Positions 8,927 through 17,639 of a DNA stretch of 64,000 nucleotides are shown here, in pieces. Both the position numbers and the translations under genes were made by a program. Positions within the stretch are counted from its first letter, which is position 1. Each line of letters begins with the position of its first letter. The stretch lies in NCBI GenBank assembly GCA_013152415.1, contig JAADGI010000017.1:104104-168103 (forward strand), given 5' to 3'. The notes below the pieces were generated by a model that ran no database searches, was not told the origin of the DNA, and worked only from the letters and a program-made list of their open reading frames with translations. The DNA is from Gammaproteobacteria bacterium (GTDB lineage: Bacteria; Pseudomonadota; Gammaproteobacteria; HyVt-429).

Positions 8927-9343
8927 ATGCGGAAATCCAGCACTTTCATTACCACCCTTGGTGCAGTTGCACTGATGATGGGTGGGATGGCAACTGCACC
9001 GCAGGCAGTCGCGGTCGGCGAAATGCCGAGCAAGAAGGTCTGTAAATCAAAACCCAAAGACCCTGTGGTCGCGGGTGGGTGCATCGCCACTGACCGCAAA
9101 AAAGGCAATTGCATGGCTTGCCACAGCTTTGCCGGACTAGAGAAGACCCGATTGCAAGCCGGTAACGTTGGACCACCTCTCGTCGCCATGAAACAACGCT
9201 TCAAAGATAAGAAGAAACTGCGTGCCCAAATCTGGGATGCCACCAAGGCCAACCCGCAGTCCATGATGCCACCATTTGGCAGGCACAAAATCTTGTCTGA
9301 GAAAGACATTGATCTGATTACCGCGTGGGCGCTTAGCCTGTAG
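8927..9343 (+). CDS. soxX: SoxX, monoheme c-type cytochrome subunit of SoxXA
   Basis: The 138-residue protein has a signal peptide (about residues 1-29) and a single heme-binding site CMACH (62-66); MMPPFG near residue 113 supplies the distal Met ligand. SoxX with SoxA forms the periplasmic cytochrome that oxidatively joins thiosulfate to the Cys of SoxY. GAGGAGG lies just before the ATG. It is the first gene of a plus-strand run soxX-soxY-soxZ-soxA that ends at a strong terminator after soxA. The two extra cysteines (residues 39 and 52) are in the N-terminal extension common to this family. Confidence 0.95.
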   Translation: MRKSSTFITTLGAVALMMGGMATAPQAVAVGEMPSKKVCKSKPKDPVVAGGCIATDRKKGNCMACHSFAGLEKTRLQAGNVGPPLVAMKQRFKDKKKLRAQIWDATKANPQSMMPPFGRHKILSEKDIDLITAWALSL

Positions 9344-9399
9344 TGGCAAACAGATTTCAGTAGTAGCACAATTACACAGCTATGTAGGAGAAGGTAACA

Positions 9400-9867
9400 A
9401 TGAAACGTAGAACGTTTATGAAGGGCAGTCTCGCGGGAAGCGTACTGGCGGTCGCCGCCGGTAGCGGCCTGCTTAAGCCCACCGATGTCCTGGCAGCAGG
9501 ATGGCCGAAGGGGGCGTTTGACGCTCAAACCGAAGCCGATATGCTGAGCAGCCTTTATGGTTCGAGCAGCGCGGCCGCTAGCGGAAAAATCCGTATCAAG
9601 GCCCCGATCCAGGCAGAAAATGGTCGCGTGGTACCGGTCAAGGTACAGGCCGACTTGGCTAATGTGGAGGCTATCGCCGTCGCCGTCGCCAAGAACCCAC
9701 GCCCCCTCGCCACCAGCGTCAATCTGAGCGGTGGTGCAACCGGCTATTACAGCACCCGCATTAAAATGGGCAAGACCTCCAAGGTCACTGCCTATGTTAA
9801 AGCTGGCGGCAAGCTGCACACGGCTTCCAAGACGGTGAAAGTAACCGTTGGCGGCTGCGGCGGTTAA
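9400..9867 (+). CDS. soxY: SoxY, thiosulfate carrier subunit
   Basis: The 155-residue protein has a twin-arginine signal (RRTFMKGSLAG) and ends in GGCGG, where Cys153 on the swinging arm carries the sulfur intermediates of the Sox cycle. SoxY is exported folded with SoxZ through the Tat system. GGAGAAGG precedes the ATG. The spacing of 56 bases after soxX and 34 before soxZ indicates co-transcription. All features needed for function are present. Confidence 0.97.
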   Translation: MKRRTFMKGSLAGSVLAVAAGSGLLKPTDVLAAGWPKGAFDAQTEADMLSSLYGSSSAAASGKIRIKAPIQAENGRVVPVKVQADLANVEAIAVAVAKNPRPLATSVNLSGGATGYYSTRIKMGKTSKVTAYVKAGGKLHTASKTVKVTVGGCGG

Positions 9868-9901
9868 ACCGGGCTTACGCTTAACATACGAGGACTACGA
9901 A

Positions 9902-10213
9902 ATGGCTAGACTGACAAAGATCAAAACCAGGAAACGTGGTGATTCCACAGAAATCCTGGCACTGGTAAACCATCCTATGGAAACCGGTAGGCGCAAGAAC
10001 AAGAAGACCAAGCAAAAGGTTCCGGCGCACTACATCCAGAAAATGTCCTTCGAACTCAATGGTAAGGTGGTTGCAGAAGCAAACTTGGGACCTGCGGTCT
10101 CCAAGAATCCTCTGACTGCCATCACCATTAAAGGCGCCAAAGCTGGCGACAAAGTGAAGGTGAGCTGGACCGATAACAAGGGTGAAAGCGGCGGTGCCAC
10201 AGGGGCCGTATAA
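9902..10213 (+). CDS. soxZ: SoxZ, partner of SoxY
   Basis: The start is taken at ATG 9902 (MARLTKIKTRKRGD) because GAGG lies upstream at about 9890 and the family is close to 100 residues long; a longer frame would overlap soxY. The 103-residue product has the SoxZ immunoglobulin-like fold, with the NHPMETG segment and a C-terminal DNKGESG strand. It has no signal peptide, as expected, since it is carried out with the Tat-exported SoxY. It forms the SoxYZ dimer that presents the reactive cysteine to SoxXA and SoxB. Confidence 0.95.
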   Translation: MARLTKIKTRKRGDSTEILALVNHPMETGRRKNKKTKQKVPAHYIQKMSFELNGKVVAEANLGPAVSKNPLTAITIKGAKAGDKVKVSWTDNKGESGGATGAV

Positions 10214-10284
10214 CTTTTCAAGCTTATTATGGGGATCGCCGGATGACTACGATCCGGCGACATTCCAGCCTTAGGAGGAAAATA

Positions 10285-11103
10285 ATGAAGAAGCTTATTA
10301 TTGCAGTAACGGCTTTTGGACTTTTAGCGCTAGGTTCGCTATCGGTTCAGGCCAGCCCTCAAAGTGACCTGAAGGCATTTCAGGGATACTTCAAGAAAAA
10401 GTTCCCCAAAATCAAATTTGACGATTACTCAAATGGTCTCTATGCCCTCCCCGAGGCCGCCGACCGGCGCGCTGAATGGGAAGCTATCGAGGAGTTCCCG
10501 CCCTACGAGATTGACATCGCCAAAGGCAAGAAGTTTTGGGTCGCAAACAAACTGGGCACCTGTTTCAAAAACGGAGGCCAAGGCATCGCTCAAAACTATC
10601 CCTACTGGGACAAAAAAACCAAGATGGTCCGTACTGCGGAGCTGGACATCAATGCCTGCTTGAAACGACAAGGCAAAAAGGCCATCAAGAAAGGCAAACT
10701 GGCAACCGTGACCGCCTATTTCTTTTACATGGCGCGGGGCAAGCGGATCAAACTTGATTTGTCGGATCCTGGTGCCATCGCTGAATACGAAAAAGGCAAG
10801 CACTTCTTCTGGGCCAAGCGTGGCCAGTTGAACTTCTCTTGTGCCAACTGCCATATCGGCGGATCGGGCAAGCGGGTCGGGGGTAACATCCTGAGTCCAG
10901 CCCTTGGACACGGTACCGGATTCCCGGCCTACCGATCCAAATGGGGTGGTCTGGGCACCATTCACCGCCGCTACAAGGGCTGCAACAAGCAAGTACGGAC
11001 TGCGCCATTGAAGCAGAACCATAAAACGTACCGTGCACTGCAACTGTATGAAACATACATGAATACAGGCCTGCCTTTGACAGCACCCAGCAACCGGTTC
11101 TAA
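10285..11103 (+). CDS. soxA: SoxA, monoheme c-type cytochrome subunit of SoxXA
   Basis: I chose ATG 10285, which has TAGGAGG six bases upstream and starts a typical signal peptide (MKKLIIAVTAFGLLALGSLS); a longer frame from 10243 lacks both. The 272-residue protein carries one heme site CANCH (186-190) and the active-site cysteine in YKGCNKQ (Cys233), which is the persulfide ligand of the catalytic heme. At the place of the first heme in diheme SoxA there is only Cys93 (GTCFKNGG), probably in a disulfide with Cys125. So this is the single-heme type. SoxXA joins thiosulfate to SoxY. It is the last gene before the terminator at 11127. Confidence 0.95.
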   Translation: MKKLIIAVTAFGLLALGSLSVQASPQSDLKAFQGYFKKKFPKIKFDDYSNGLYALPEAADRRAEWEAIEEFPPYEIDIAKGKKFWVANKLGTCFKNGGQGIAQNYPYWDKKTKMVRTAELDINACLKRQGKKAIKKGKLATVTAYFFYMARGKRIKLDLSDPGAIAEYEKGKHFFWAKRGQLNFSCANCHIGGSGKRVGGNILSPALGHGTGFPAYRSKWGGLGTIHRRYKGCNKQVRTAPLKQNHKTYRALQLYETYMNTGLPLTAPSNRF

Positions 11104-11126
11104 CACCTACTGCAAATGGGTACGAG

Positions 11127-11155
11127 GCCCGGCCCCAGTGGCCGGGCTTTTTTTT
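11127..11155 (+). terminator. Intrinsic terminator after soxA
   Basis: GCCCGGCC (11127-11134) and GGCCGGGC (11140-11147) form an eight-pair G+C stem around CCAGT, followed by eight T. This ends the soxXYZA transcript and implies that soxB is driven from its own promoter in 11156-11316. Confidence 0.93.
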
Positions 11156-11316
11156 ATCCCTAAAATACATAGAAATCCAACACAAACCACATATAGTTGG
11201 AATAGCCCCAGACCCTGTAGCGTCCTATATCGGGGTAACATACACAAAAGTGCGTTACACTGCCCCCGGCTAATTATTACAACAGACCGATTGATATTGA
11301 TGATGGAGTCAAGAAA

Positions 11317-13065
11317 ATGAGCCTTTCCCGACGTGAATTCCTTCAGTTGCTGACCGCAGCCAGTGCCGCAGGATTCGCCCTGCCAGGCTGCGACAACAGT
11401 AGTACCACTACTGCGCAGACCGCAACCCAATCTGCTACGCCGACCGACCCTTATGAGCTAAAATCGTTTGGCAATGTCTCTTTTATGCACTTTACCGACT
11501 GCCATGCGCAGCTACTACCATTGCATTTCAGAGAACCCAATATCAATTTGGGTTTAGGTAATGCCTATGGCAAAGCCCCCCATCTGGTCGGTAACAAATT
11601 CCTGAAACATTTCGGCATCAAACCCGGTACGCGTGAGGCCTATGCCTACACCTACCTGGACTATGTCGAAGCTGCGCGCCAATACGGCAAGGTCGGTGGT
11701 TTCGCCCACCTCGCCACCCTCATCAAACAGATCAGGGCACAGCGCCCCAGCGCCCTACTGCTGGACGGCGGCGACACCTGGCAGGGTTCGGCCACCGCCC
11801 TGTGGACCCAGGGCCAGGATATGGTCGATGCGAGCAAACTGCTCGGTGTGGACATCATGACCGGGCACTGGGAATTCACCTATGGAGCCGAACGGGTACA
11901 AGAGATCATTAAGAATGACCTTGATGGGCAGATCGAATTTTTGGCACAGAATGTGGTGGAAACCACGTTTGAAGACCGAATTTTTAACCCTTATACCCTC
12001 AAAGAGCAGAATGGCATCAAGATCGCCATCATCGGTCAGGCCTTCCCTTACACACCGATCGCCAATCCTCGCTACATGATCCCGGATTGGAGCTTTGGCA
12101 TTCGTGATGAGGCCCTGCAAGAACTGGTGGATGAGGTGCGGGGGAAAGGTGCCCAGGTTGTGGTGGTCTTATCCCACAACGGGATGGATGTAGACCTCAA
12201 GATGGCCAGCCGAGTGACCGGCATTGATGCCATTATGGGCGGTCACACCCATGATGGTGTACCGGCACCCAGTATTATCAGCAACTCAACCGGCAAGACT
12301 CTGGTCATTAACTCGGGATCAAACGGTAAATTTCTCTCGGTGCTGGATTTCGATGTCAAAGGTGGCAAGGTCAGCGACTATCGGTTCAAGATGCTGCCGG
12401 TATTCTCCAATCTCATCAAGGCCGATGCCCAAATGGCTGCCTATATCGACAAGGTCCGTGCGCCCTACAAGGCCAAGCTTGAGGAAAAACTGGCCATCAC
12501 CGACAGCCTGCTGTATCGACGGGGCAACTTTAATGGCACCTTTGATCAACTGATCCTGGATGCCCAAATAGAGGTCCAGGGTGCTGATATGGCGTTCTCT
12601 CCGGGATTTCGTTGGGGCGTAAGCCTGCTACCGGGAGAGGCCATCACCCGTGAGGCCTTAATGTCCCAGACCGCCATCACCTACCCCAAGGCCACACTCA
12701 ACACAATAACGGGCGAAAATCTGAAGGTCATCATGGAGGGTATCGCCGACAATCTGTTCCACGAAGATCCCTACTATCAGATGGGTGGAGACATGGTACG
12801 AACCGCCGGATTAAAATACACCATTGACCCCACCGCAAAGATGGACCACCGAATCAGCGATATGGAAATAAACGGCTCGGCGGTGGAGGCTAGCAAGGAA
12901 TACACTGTTGCTGGCTGGGCTGCAGTTAATCCAGTACCGGAGGGTCGCCCCATCTGGGAAGTCGTTGAGGAATACCTGAAGGACATCAAGGTCGTCAAAA
13001 TAGACAAACCTAATGTGCCAAAACTAAAAGGATCCAGCGGCAACCCAGGTATTGCGAATATTTAA
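11317..13065 (+). CDS. soxB: SoxB, periplasmic dimanganese sulfate thiohydrolase
   Basis: The 582-residue protein begins with a twin-arginine signal (SRREFLQLLTAASAAGF). It has a metallophosphatase domain with metal-site motifs FMHFTDCHAQ (Asp61, His63), LLLDGGDTW, GHWEFTYG and GGHTHDG, and a C-terminal 5'-nucleotidase-like domain from about residue 385. SoxB hydrolyses sulfate from SoxY-bound S-thiosulfonate. GGAG precedes the ATG at 10 bases. It is separated from soxA by a strong terminator, so it is its own transcription unit. Full length and all motifs present. Confidence 0.97.
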   Translation: MSLSRREFLQLLTAASAAGFALPGCDNSSTTTAQTATQSATPTDPYELKSFGNVSFMHFTDCHAQLLPLHFREPNINLGLGNAYGKAPHLVGNKFLKHFGIKPGTREAYAYTYLDYVEAARQYGKVGGFAHLATLIKQIRAQRPSALLLDGGDTWQGSATALWTQGQDMVDASKLLGVDIMTGHWEFTYGAERVQEIIKNDLDGQIEFLAQNVVETTFEDRIFNPYTLKEQNGIKIAIIGQAFPYTPIANPRYMIPDWSFGIRDEALQELVDEVRGKGAQVVVVLSHNGMDVDLKMASRVTGIDAIMGGHTHDGVPAPSIISNSTGKTLVINSGSNGKFLSVLDFDVKGGKVSDYRFKMLPVFSNLIKADAQMAAYIDKVRAPYKAKLEEKLAITDSLLYRRGNFNGTFDQLILDAQIEVQGADMAFSPGFRWGVSLLPGEAITREALMSQTAITYPKATLNTITGENLKVIMEGIADNLFHEDPYYQMGGDMVRTAGLKYTIDPTAKMDHRISDMEINGSAVEASKEYTVAGWAAVNPVPEGRPIWEVVEEYLKDIKVVKIDKPNVPKLKGSSGNPGIANI

Positions 13066-13080
13066 AATATCTTGAACACA

Positions 13081-13106
13081 AAAAGGGCTCCTCGGAGCCC
13101 TTTTTT
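13081..13106 (+). terminator. Intrinsic terminator after soxB
   Basis: GGGCTC (13085-13090) and GAGCCC (13095-13100) pair around CTCG, extended by AAAA/TTTT, and are followed by six T. It lies 15 bases after the soxB stop. Confidence 0.9.
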
Positions 13107-13174
13107 ATTGTGCTTAAGCACCTAAGTTTGGTTCACTCCACCCCCCGAATTGCCAGCAATCCCTTCCATGGGCT

Positions 13175-13351
13175 TCACTTAATATTATTCCTGGCGACCT
13201 CTTTTACATATATGCGTTTCAGGTTCCACACCAAGCAGACCAGACTCCATTCGCCTTGCACCGCAACCACCCCGCGAAGATGAAATTGCCGAAAGCCCAT
13301 CACCTCCTTGATAATGCCGAATGCCGTTTCCACCGTAAACTCGCACCTACT
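13175..13351 (-). pseudogene. C-terminal remnant of an IS1182-type transposase
   Basis: The last 58 residues of this frame contain FTVETAFGIIKEVMGFRQF and GEWSLVCLVWNLKR, the well-conserved C-terminal end of IS1182-family (DDE) transposases, in which the Glu of the motif completes the catalytic triad. The remaining upstream part of the open frame (to 13552) is not recognisably transposase, and the first 350 or so residues of a normal enzyme are missing. I see no terminal inverted repeats. This is an old insertion scar between soxB and the acyltransferase. Confidence 0.75.
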
Positions 13352-13879
13352 GTAGGTTATCTTGTAAAATTTTATTACACAATACACTTGCTCTGGATTG
13401 ATCTTTCGATAAAGATTTAATTTAATACGATCAAATACCAGAGCGTGGCCCTCCTTCTGACAACCCCACTGTATTAGCACATAGCCCCTCAAGAGCAACT
13501 TGCTAAGTAACGCATGGTACCCCATGACCAAAACAGAAATACGTACAAGCACGTATATTTACCTAAAAATTCAGGCTCTACAGAAGAATTTATGGATAAG
13601 GACGGGGTTCATGTATTCGAAACTTACTTGATGGTATATTGGCTTTTGGAGAAAACACCGAAATACTTTTCACACATCATTTTGTAATGGGTCAACAGGC
13701 CTTACAAAATCTGGCGAAGCATACATCATGGACGAAACCGCAACGACCCCCCTTTCCCTCCTGGAGAGGGGACTAGGGTTCATATCTACCCACAAATTTT
13801 CTTGTAGGGCCAAAATTTATAACTCATATTTTCGCTATTTATTTGTGAGCGTAGAATAGCGCCCACAAAAATCACCGCC
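13352..13879. other. Intergenic region between transposase scar and acyltransferase, with a short REP-like hairpin
   Basis: No supported gene. At about 13753-13770 there is CCCTCCTGGAGAGGG, an imperfect hairpin of the C-rich/G-rich type also seen at 58617-58637. The rest is A+T-rich and otherwise featureless to me; it must contain the acyltransferase promoter. Confidence 0.4.
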
Positions 13880-15916
13880 ATGCCAAATTTGATGAGAAAA
13901 TCACAATATCTACCTGAAATTGATGGCTTGCGCGCAATTGCCGTTATTAGTGTGCTGCTCTTTCACCTTGACTTTAAAGCTTTTAGCGGTGGGTATATTG
14001 GGGTAGATGTTTTCTTTGTGATTAGTGGATTTCTTATCACACGCATTATCAGAAACGAGATATTATCAACTGGGGCATTCAGCTTTAGAAATTTTTACAT
14101 CAGAAGAGCACGAAGATTATTACCTGCATTATACTTCACCCTAAGTCTAAGTTTCATCTCAGCATTCCTACTTTTCTCCCCACAACAACTTCAGCGATTT
14201 AGTGGAGCCCTAATATCATCTATTGTTAGTCTATCCAATTTTTATTTTTGGAATGAAGCCGGATATTTTGATACTGAAACCCACTACAAGCCTTTACTAC
14301 ATACTTGGTCTCTAGGTGTTGAAGAACAGTTTTACCTTGTCTGGCCACTAATCCTTGTTTTTCTGTTAACAAAGATACCTGGAAAATCAGCACCCATTGT
14401 TCTTGTCATGGGTGGCATATTCAGTTTACTTTTAAATTTCATATTTGCTGATGGACAAAGTAGCTTTCTAACATGGGTTTCTCCAACTATTGCAAAATGG
14501 TTTGAAGATGGCCCATCTACAATTTTTTTCCTTGCACCATTCCGTGTTTTTGAGTTCGTAATTGGAGCTTGTATTGTTTGGCTAATCAAATATCAAACTA
14601 AGAGCAAAATAATTTCTGAAATGATGCTTATTATCGGTCTGGGCATGATTACTTATCCCGTCTTTACTTACACCGAAGAAACATTATTTCCCTCGTTCAA
14701 TGCTATTTTGCCCTGTGTCGGGGCTGGACTGGTTATATTTTCTAGCCATGCCCAATATTCAGGAAAATTGCTGCGCAATCAATTTACCAGAGGTCTGGGA
14801 TTGATTAGCTACTCACTTTATCTTATACATTGGCCCATCATCGTTTTTTACAACTACTGGAAGATAGACAATCTAAACCTGACCGAAAAGTCCACAATAA
14901 CTGTCGCGTCAGTGCTAGCAGCAGCATTAATGTATCGTTTAATCGAGCAACCCTTCAGACGTCAATCCAATTTTATAAATCAGCTGTCAATGGGAAGTTT
15001 TGCTCGTGCCAATGCACTACTCGCTCTCGTTATTGCTCTTCCCGCAGCAAGTGCATGGGCATTTGGAGGTTGGGCCTGGCGAGTTCCTGTATTGACGACC
15101 GAAATTAGCGCCCAAATTGCAAACAGCCGCCAATTCCAGAAAGATAACTACGGAGGGGAAGGTTTCCCTGATATTGGCTGGATAAGGGGTCAGTCACCTG
15201 CCGACATTGTCTTAATGGGTGATAGTCACGGCCGTCATTATGCTTATGGTATTGATAAGGTACTATCAGAGAAAACGGGGCTATCAGTATATAGCGTTAC
15301 CGGGCTATCCTGCTTCCATCTGCCGGGGCTGACCAGAGTGACAGGAAAAGGCCCAAATTGGGACACAAAATGTCCTGGGCGAGTAGAAAAAGCATTGCGT
15401 ATAATTTACGAAAGCCCAAAGACAGTCGTTATACTGTCCCATAGCTGGGAAAGCCAATTGAAAAGAGCTGGATTACTTCACAATGGCAAAAGAAGTGATG
15501 TGACCCCTACTACTGAAGATATTATCTCATCGATTGTTGAGTTTAAACGACTGATCGGAGACAGGACTCTTGTCATAATTGGAAACGTCCCTAAAACCGG
15601 TGGTTCCGCACCTCTGGAATTGCTAACAAGGCCCACATTTATTCCTACGTACACAAACGCCAGCCCCCTCTTCAAACCACGAACCAAAGGCAGTGGTCTA
15701 AAATTCAATCGGGTTCTGAAGGCCTATGCAAAAAAAACGGGGCTTTACATTTTTCTTGACCCCTATGATGCGCTCTGTGATCAGGCGCGATGCAACAACT
15801 TGGCCCCATCAAGCAGGCTGCTATACAGCGACAGGAGCCATCTGTCTAAGGTGGGGTCAGAATACGTCATAGATTATTTTAAAGATGAACTAAAAAAGGC
15901 ACTTAGACTGAACTAA
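13880..15916 (+). CDS. Membrane O-acyltransferase with C-terminal SGNH domain (OafA/OatA type)
   Basis: The 678-residue protein has an acyltransferase-3 domain of 10-11 membrane helices (about residues 10-385), starting with EIDGLRAIAV, LLFHLDF and FSGGYIGVDVFFVISGFLI, where the His is the catalytic residue. A periplasmic SGNH domain follows (about 435-678), with GDSHGRH (Ser449) and DRSH (Asp651, His654). Such enzymes move acetyl groups across the inner membrane to O-antigen, peptidoglycan or exopolysaccharide sugars. The gene is clearly A+T-richer than its neighbours, stands alone next to a transposase scar and a tRNA gene, and is probably acquired. A second ATG at 13892 is also a possible start. 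The target glycan is unknown. Confidence 0.9.
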   Translation: MPNLMRKSQYLPEIDGLRAIAVISVLLFHLDFKAFSGGYIGVDVFFVISGFLITRIIRNEILSTGAFSFRNFYIRRARRLLPALYFTLSLSFISAFLLFSPQQLQRFSGALISSIVSLSNFYFWNEAGYFDTETHYKPLLHTWSLGVEEQFYLVWPLILVFLLTKIPGKSAPIVLVMGGIFSLLLNFIFADGQSSFLTWVSPTIAKWFEDGPSTIFFLAPFRVFEFVIGACIVWLIKYQTKSKIISEMMLIIGLGMITYPVFTYTEETLFPSFNAILPCVGAGLVIFSSHAQYSGKLLRNQFTRGLGLISYSLYLIHWPIIVFYNYWKIDNLNLTEKSTITVASVLAAALMYRLIEQPFRRQSNFINQLSMGSFARANALLALVIALPAASAWAFGGWAWRVPVLTTEISAQIANSRQFQKDNYGGEGFPDIGWIRGQSPADIVLMGDSHGRHYAYGIDKVLSEKTGLSVYSVTGLSCFHLPGLTRVTGKGPNWDTKCPGRVEKALRIIYESPKTVVILSHSWESQLKRAGLLHNGKRSDVTPTTEDIISSIVEFKRLIGDRTLVIIGNVPKTGGSAPLELLTRPTFIPTYTNASPLFKPRTKGSGLKFNRVLKAYAKKTGLYIFLDPYDALCDQARCNNLAPSSRLLYSDRSHLSKVGSEYVIDYFKDELKKALRLN

Positions 15917-16044
15917 TACGCCACCTAGAAACAGATAGCCACAAACCATCCTTATGCTATCACGGCCCTGGTACCAACTAGCACCCTACCATAATCAGAG
16001 TGAGAGACATTGTTTTTAGGGATGGTGACCACTTGTCGAAAATA

Positions 16045-16120
16045 TGGTGGGCCGTGCTGGGATCGAACCAGCGACCACCTGATTAAAAGTCGGGTGCTCT
16101 ACCGACTGAGCTAACGGCCC
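16045..16120 (-). tRNA. tRNA-Lys (anticodon UUU)
   Basis: The minus strand folds as a standard 76-base tRNA: acceptor stem GGGCCGU/ACGGCCC, D arm GCUC..GAGC, anticodon loop CUUUUAA with UUU at 34-36, T arm GCUGG-UUCGAUC-CCAGC, discriminator A and an encoded CCA. The anticodon stem CCCGA/UCAGG has one mismatch, C29 opposite A41; all other stem pairs are canonical. Confidence 0.95.
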
Positions 16121-16240
16121 AAATACATGAAAATATTACAGCGCCCTTGGCACATCTATAGGCTGTATCAAACCCCAGCCCCACCCACTCTGGAACAGCC
16201 AAAAAGGTGGGTTAGCAAAATCCTGGAGGCCGGATTATAC

Positions 16241-16268
16241 CTTCACGGGACGGCTCTGTCCCGTGAAG
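16241..16268 (-). terminator. Strong hairpin after the YeeE gene, possible terminator
   Basis: A perfect 11-pair inverted repeat, CTTCACGGGAC (16241-16251) and GTCCCGTGAAG (16258-16268), loop GGCTCT, begins 12 bases beyond the yeeE stop codon on the minus strand. There is no good U run, so it may act as a factor-dependent end or as 3' mRNA protection. Confidence 0.5.
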
Positions 16269-16279
16269 ATGACGAAAAA

Positions 16280-17515
16280 TTAAACCGCTTCGAGCTTGCG
16301 CATGGCCTTGGGTAGTATGCGCATATCCACCAAGGAACTGACCAGTGCAGAGTAAAAGCTGGCCTCGGCCTCATACACCATCCGGTAATATTGAATCTTC
16401 ATGGTTAGGGCACTGCCAAACAAGATGAAGACAAATACCAATATTGACCCAAGGGCCAATGTGGATACGCCAGTAATGGCCTGACCGACGGTGCAACCCA
16501 TGGCCAACACCCCACCCACACCCATCAATGCCGCACCAATAACATGCTTTAAAAAGTCACCAAATGAAGCGAACCACTCAATGCTGAATCGTTTCGCAAA
16601 AATAGCGTATAAAAACGATCCCACAATAACACCGAACAGGGCCATGACCCCAAAGTTGATGAAGCTGACTTCAGTTGGACTCGACAGATAGCGCCAGGTA
16701 TCACCCGCAGGACTGATAAAAGTATAGGATTGGGCCATCACCCGACTTGGAATTTCGTCGGCAAATTCCGCGTAGGCCTTCCATTCCTCACCCATGGAGC
16801 CCGCTGTAATGTACCAGCCCGCAACAATCACCGAACCAATGACAAATCCAGCGAGTACATTATCAAATCGACTGCGAAAATCTGTGGATATAAACACAAA
16901 TATCGCTAAGGCCAGGACAATTAAACCACCCAACACAAAATGCAACATAGAGGGGTCCTCCATGCCGACCACACCACCGATAATAGCGCCAAGCTCCTGA
17001 CTCTGAATACCTAATGCAGCTAAATCCACGGTAGTGGGTTGAATCCAGGGCATGAAATAGTTGGTAAAAATACCTTCACCCGGCGCCAGGGGGTCCTCCC
17101 CCCACAACATCATGTATGCAAAGGCAGCAATAATGGCAAGCACAACAATAGATTTGATATTACCACCACCGATACGCACCAAAGTTCGCTGGCCACAGCC
17201 ACTTGCCAAAGTCATACCAATACCAAACAAGGTGCCCCCCAAGACGTACCGCAGCCAGGCAAAATTAGCAGTGCGATAGGGCGGGAAGGTCGATGAACCC
17301 AGATCAATCTTTCCCGTATACTCGAGCAGCAGCACCCCGCCTAGGGCCACGGTCATGGCGAACATCCACGCCCGCAAGCGTCCAGTGTCCCCCATATTGA
17401 CCCAGTCGGAAACCGCGCCCATGGTGCAAAAGTTTGTTTTAAACACCACCGCGCCCATAAACATCGCGATCAAAAATATAAGCAGTAGAACCTGTAAATG
17501 GATGGTAAATTCCAC
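16280..17515 (-). CDS. YeeE/YedE-family (TsuA-like) thiosulfate or sulfur transporter
   Basis: The 411-residue integral membrane protein has two homologous halves. It carries three cysteines in the pattern of the thiosulfate uptake channel TsuA: Cys30 in KTNFCTMGA, Cys107 in ASGCGQRTLVRIGGGN and Cys341 in AMGCTVGQAITG. In TsuA such cysteines relay thiosulfate across the membrane by transient S-H...S bonds. The start is GTG with GAGGTGA eight bases upstream. A hairpin with five U directly precedes the ribosome binding site. The gene follows queC, unrelated in function, so it probably has separate control. A role in importing reduced sulfur fits the sox and dsrE2 genes nearby but is inferred. 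Confidence 0.88.
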   Translation of the reverse strand: MEFTIHLQVLLLIFLIAMFMGAVVFKTNFCTMGAVSDWVNMGDTGRLRAWMFAMTVALGGVLLLEYTGKIDLGSSTFPPYRTANFAWLRYVLGGTLFGIGMTLASGCGQRTLVRIGGGNIKSIVVLAIIAAFAYMMLWGEDPLAPGEGIFTNYFMPWIQPTTVDLAALGIQSQELGAIIGGVVGMEDPSMLHFVLGGLIVLALAIFVFISTDFRSRFDNVLAGFVIGSVIVAGWYITAGSMGEEWKAYAEFADEIPSRVMAQSYTFISPAGDTWRYLSSPTEVSFINFGVMALFGVIVGSFLYAIFAKRFSIEWFASFGDFLKHVIGAALMGVGGVLAMGCTVGQAITGVSTLALGSILVFVFILFGSALTMKIQYYRMVYEAEASFYSALVSSLVDMRILPKAMRKLEAV

Positions 17516-17529
17516 GATTTGTCACCTCA

Positions 17530-17558
17530 GAAAAACGCCGCTCCATAAAGGGCGGCGT
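17530..17558 (-). terminator. Terminator or attenuator between queC and yeeE
   Basis: On the minus strand, ACGCCGC (17552-17558 complement) pairs with GCGGCGT (17535-17541 complement) around a ten-base loop, followed by UUUUU and then at once CUGAGGUGAC, the yeeE ribosome binding site. It could end the queEC transcript or control readthrough into yeeE. Confidence 0.7.
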
Positions 17559-17639
17559 CAGAAGAATTTTGTCTATTTTACTGGCTTAAGGACACACGAT
17601 CCAGCCGTATATACTCCTTTAATATCAGTAGCTTATAAA

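Noticed and set aside
8881..9819. 312-residue minus-strand open frame across soxX and soxY
   Set aside because: Antisense to two certain genes and overlaps the soxX ribosome binding site.
16127..16315. 62-residue plus-strand frame beside tRNA-Lys
   Set aside because: Overlaps the end of yeeE and a strong hairpin; no support.
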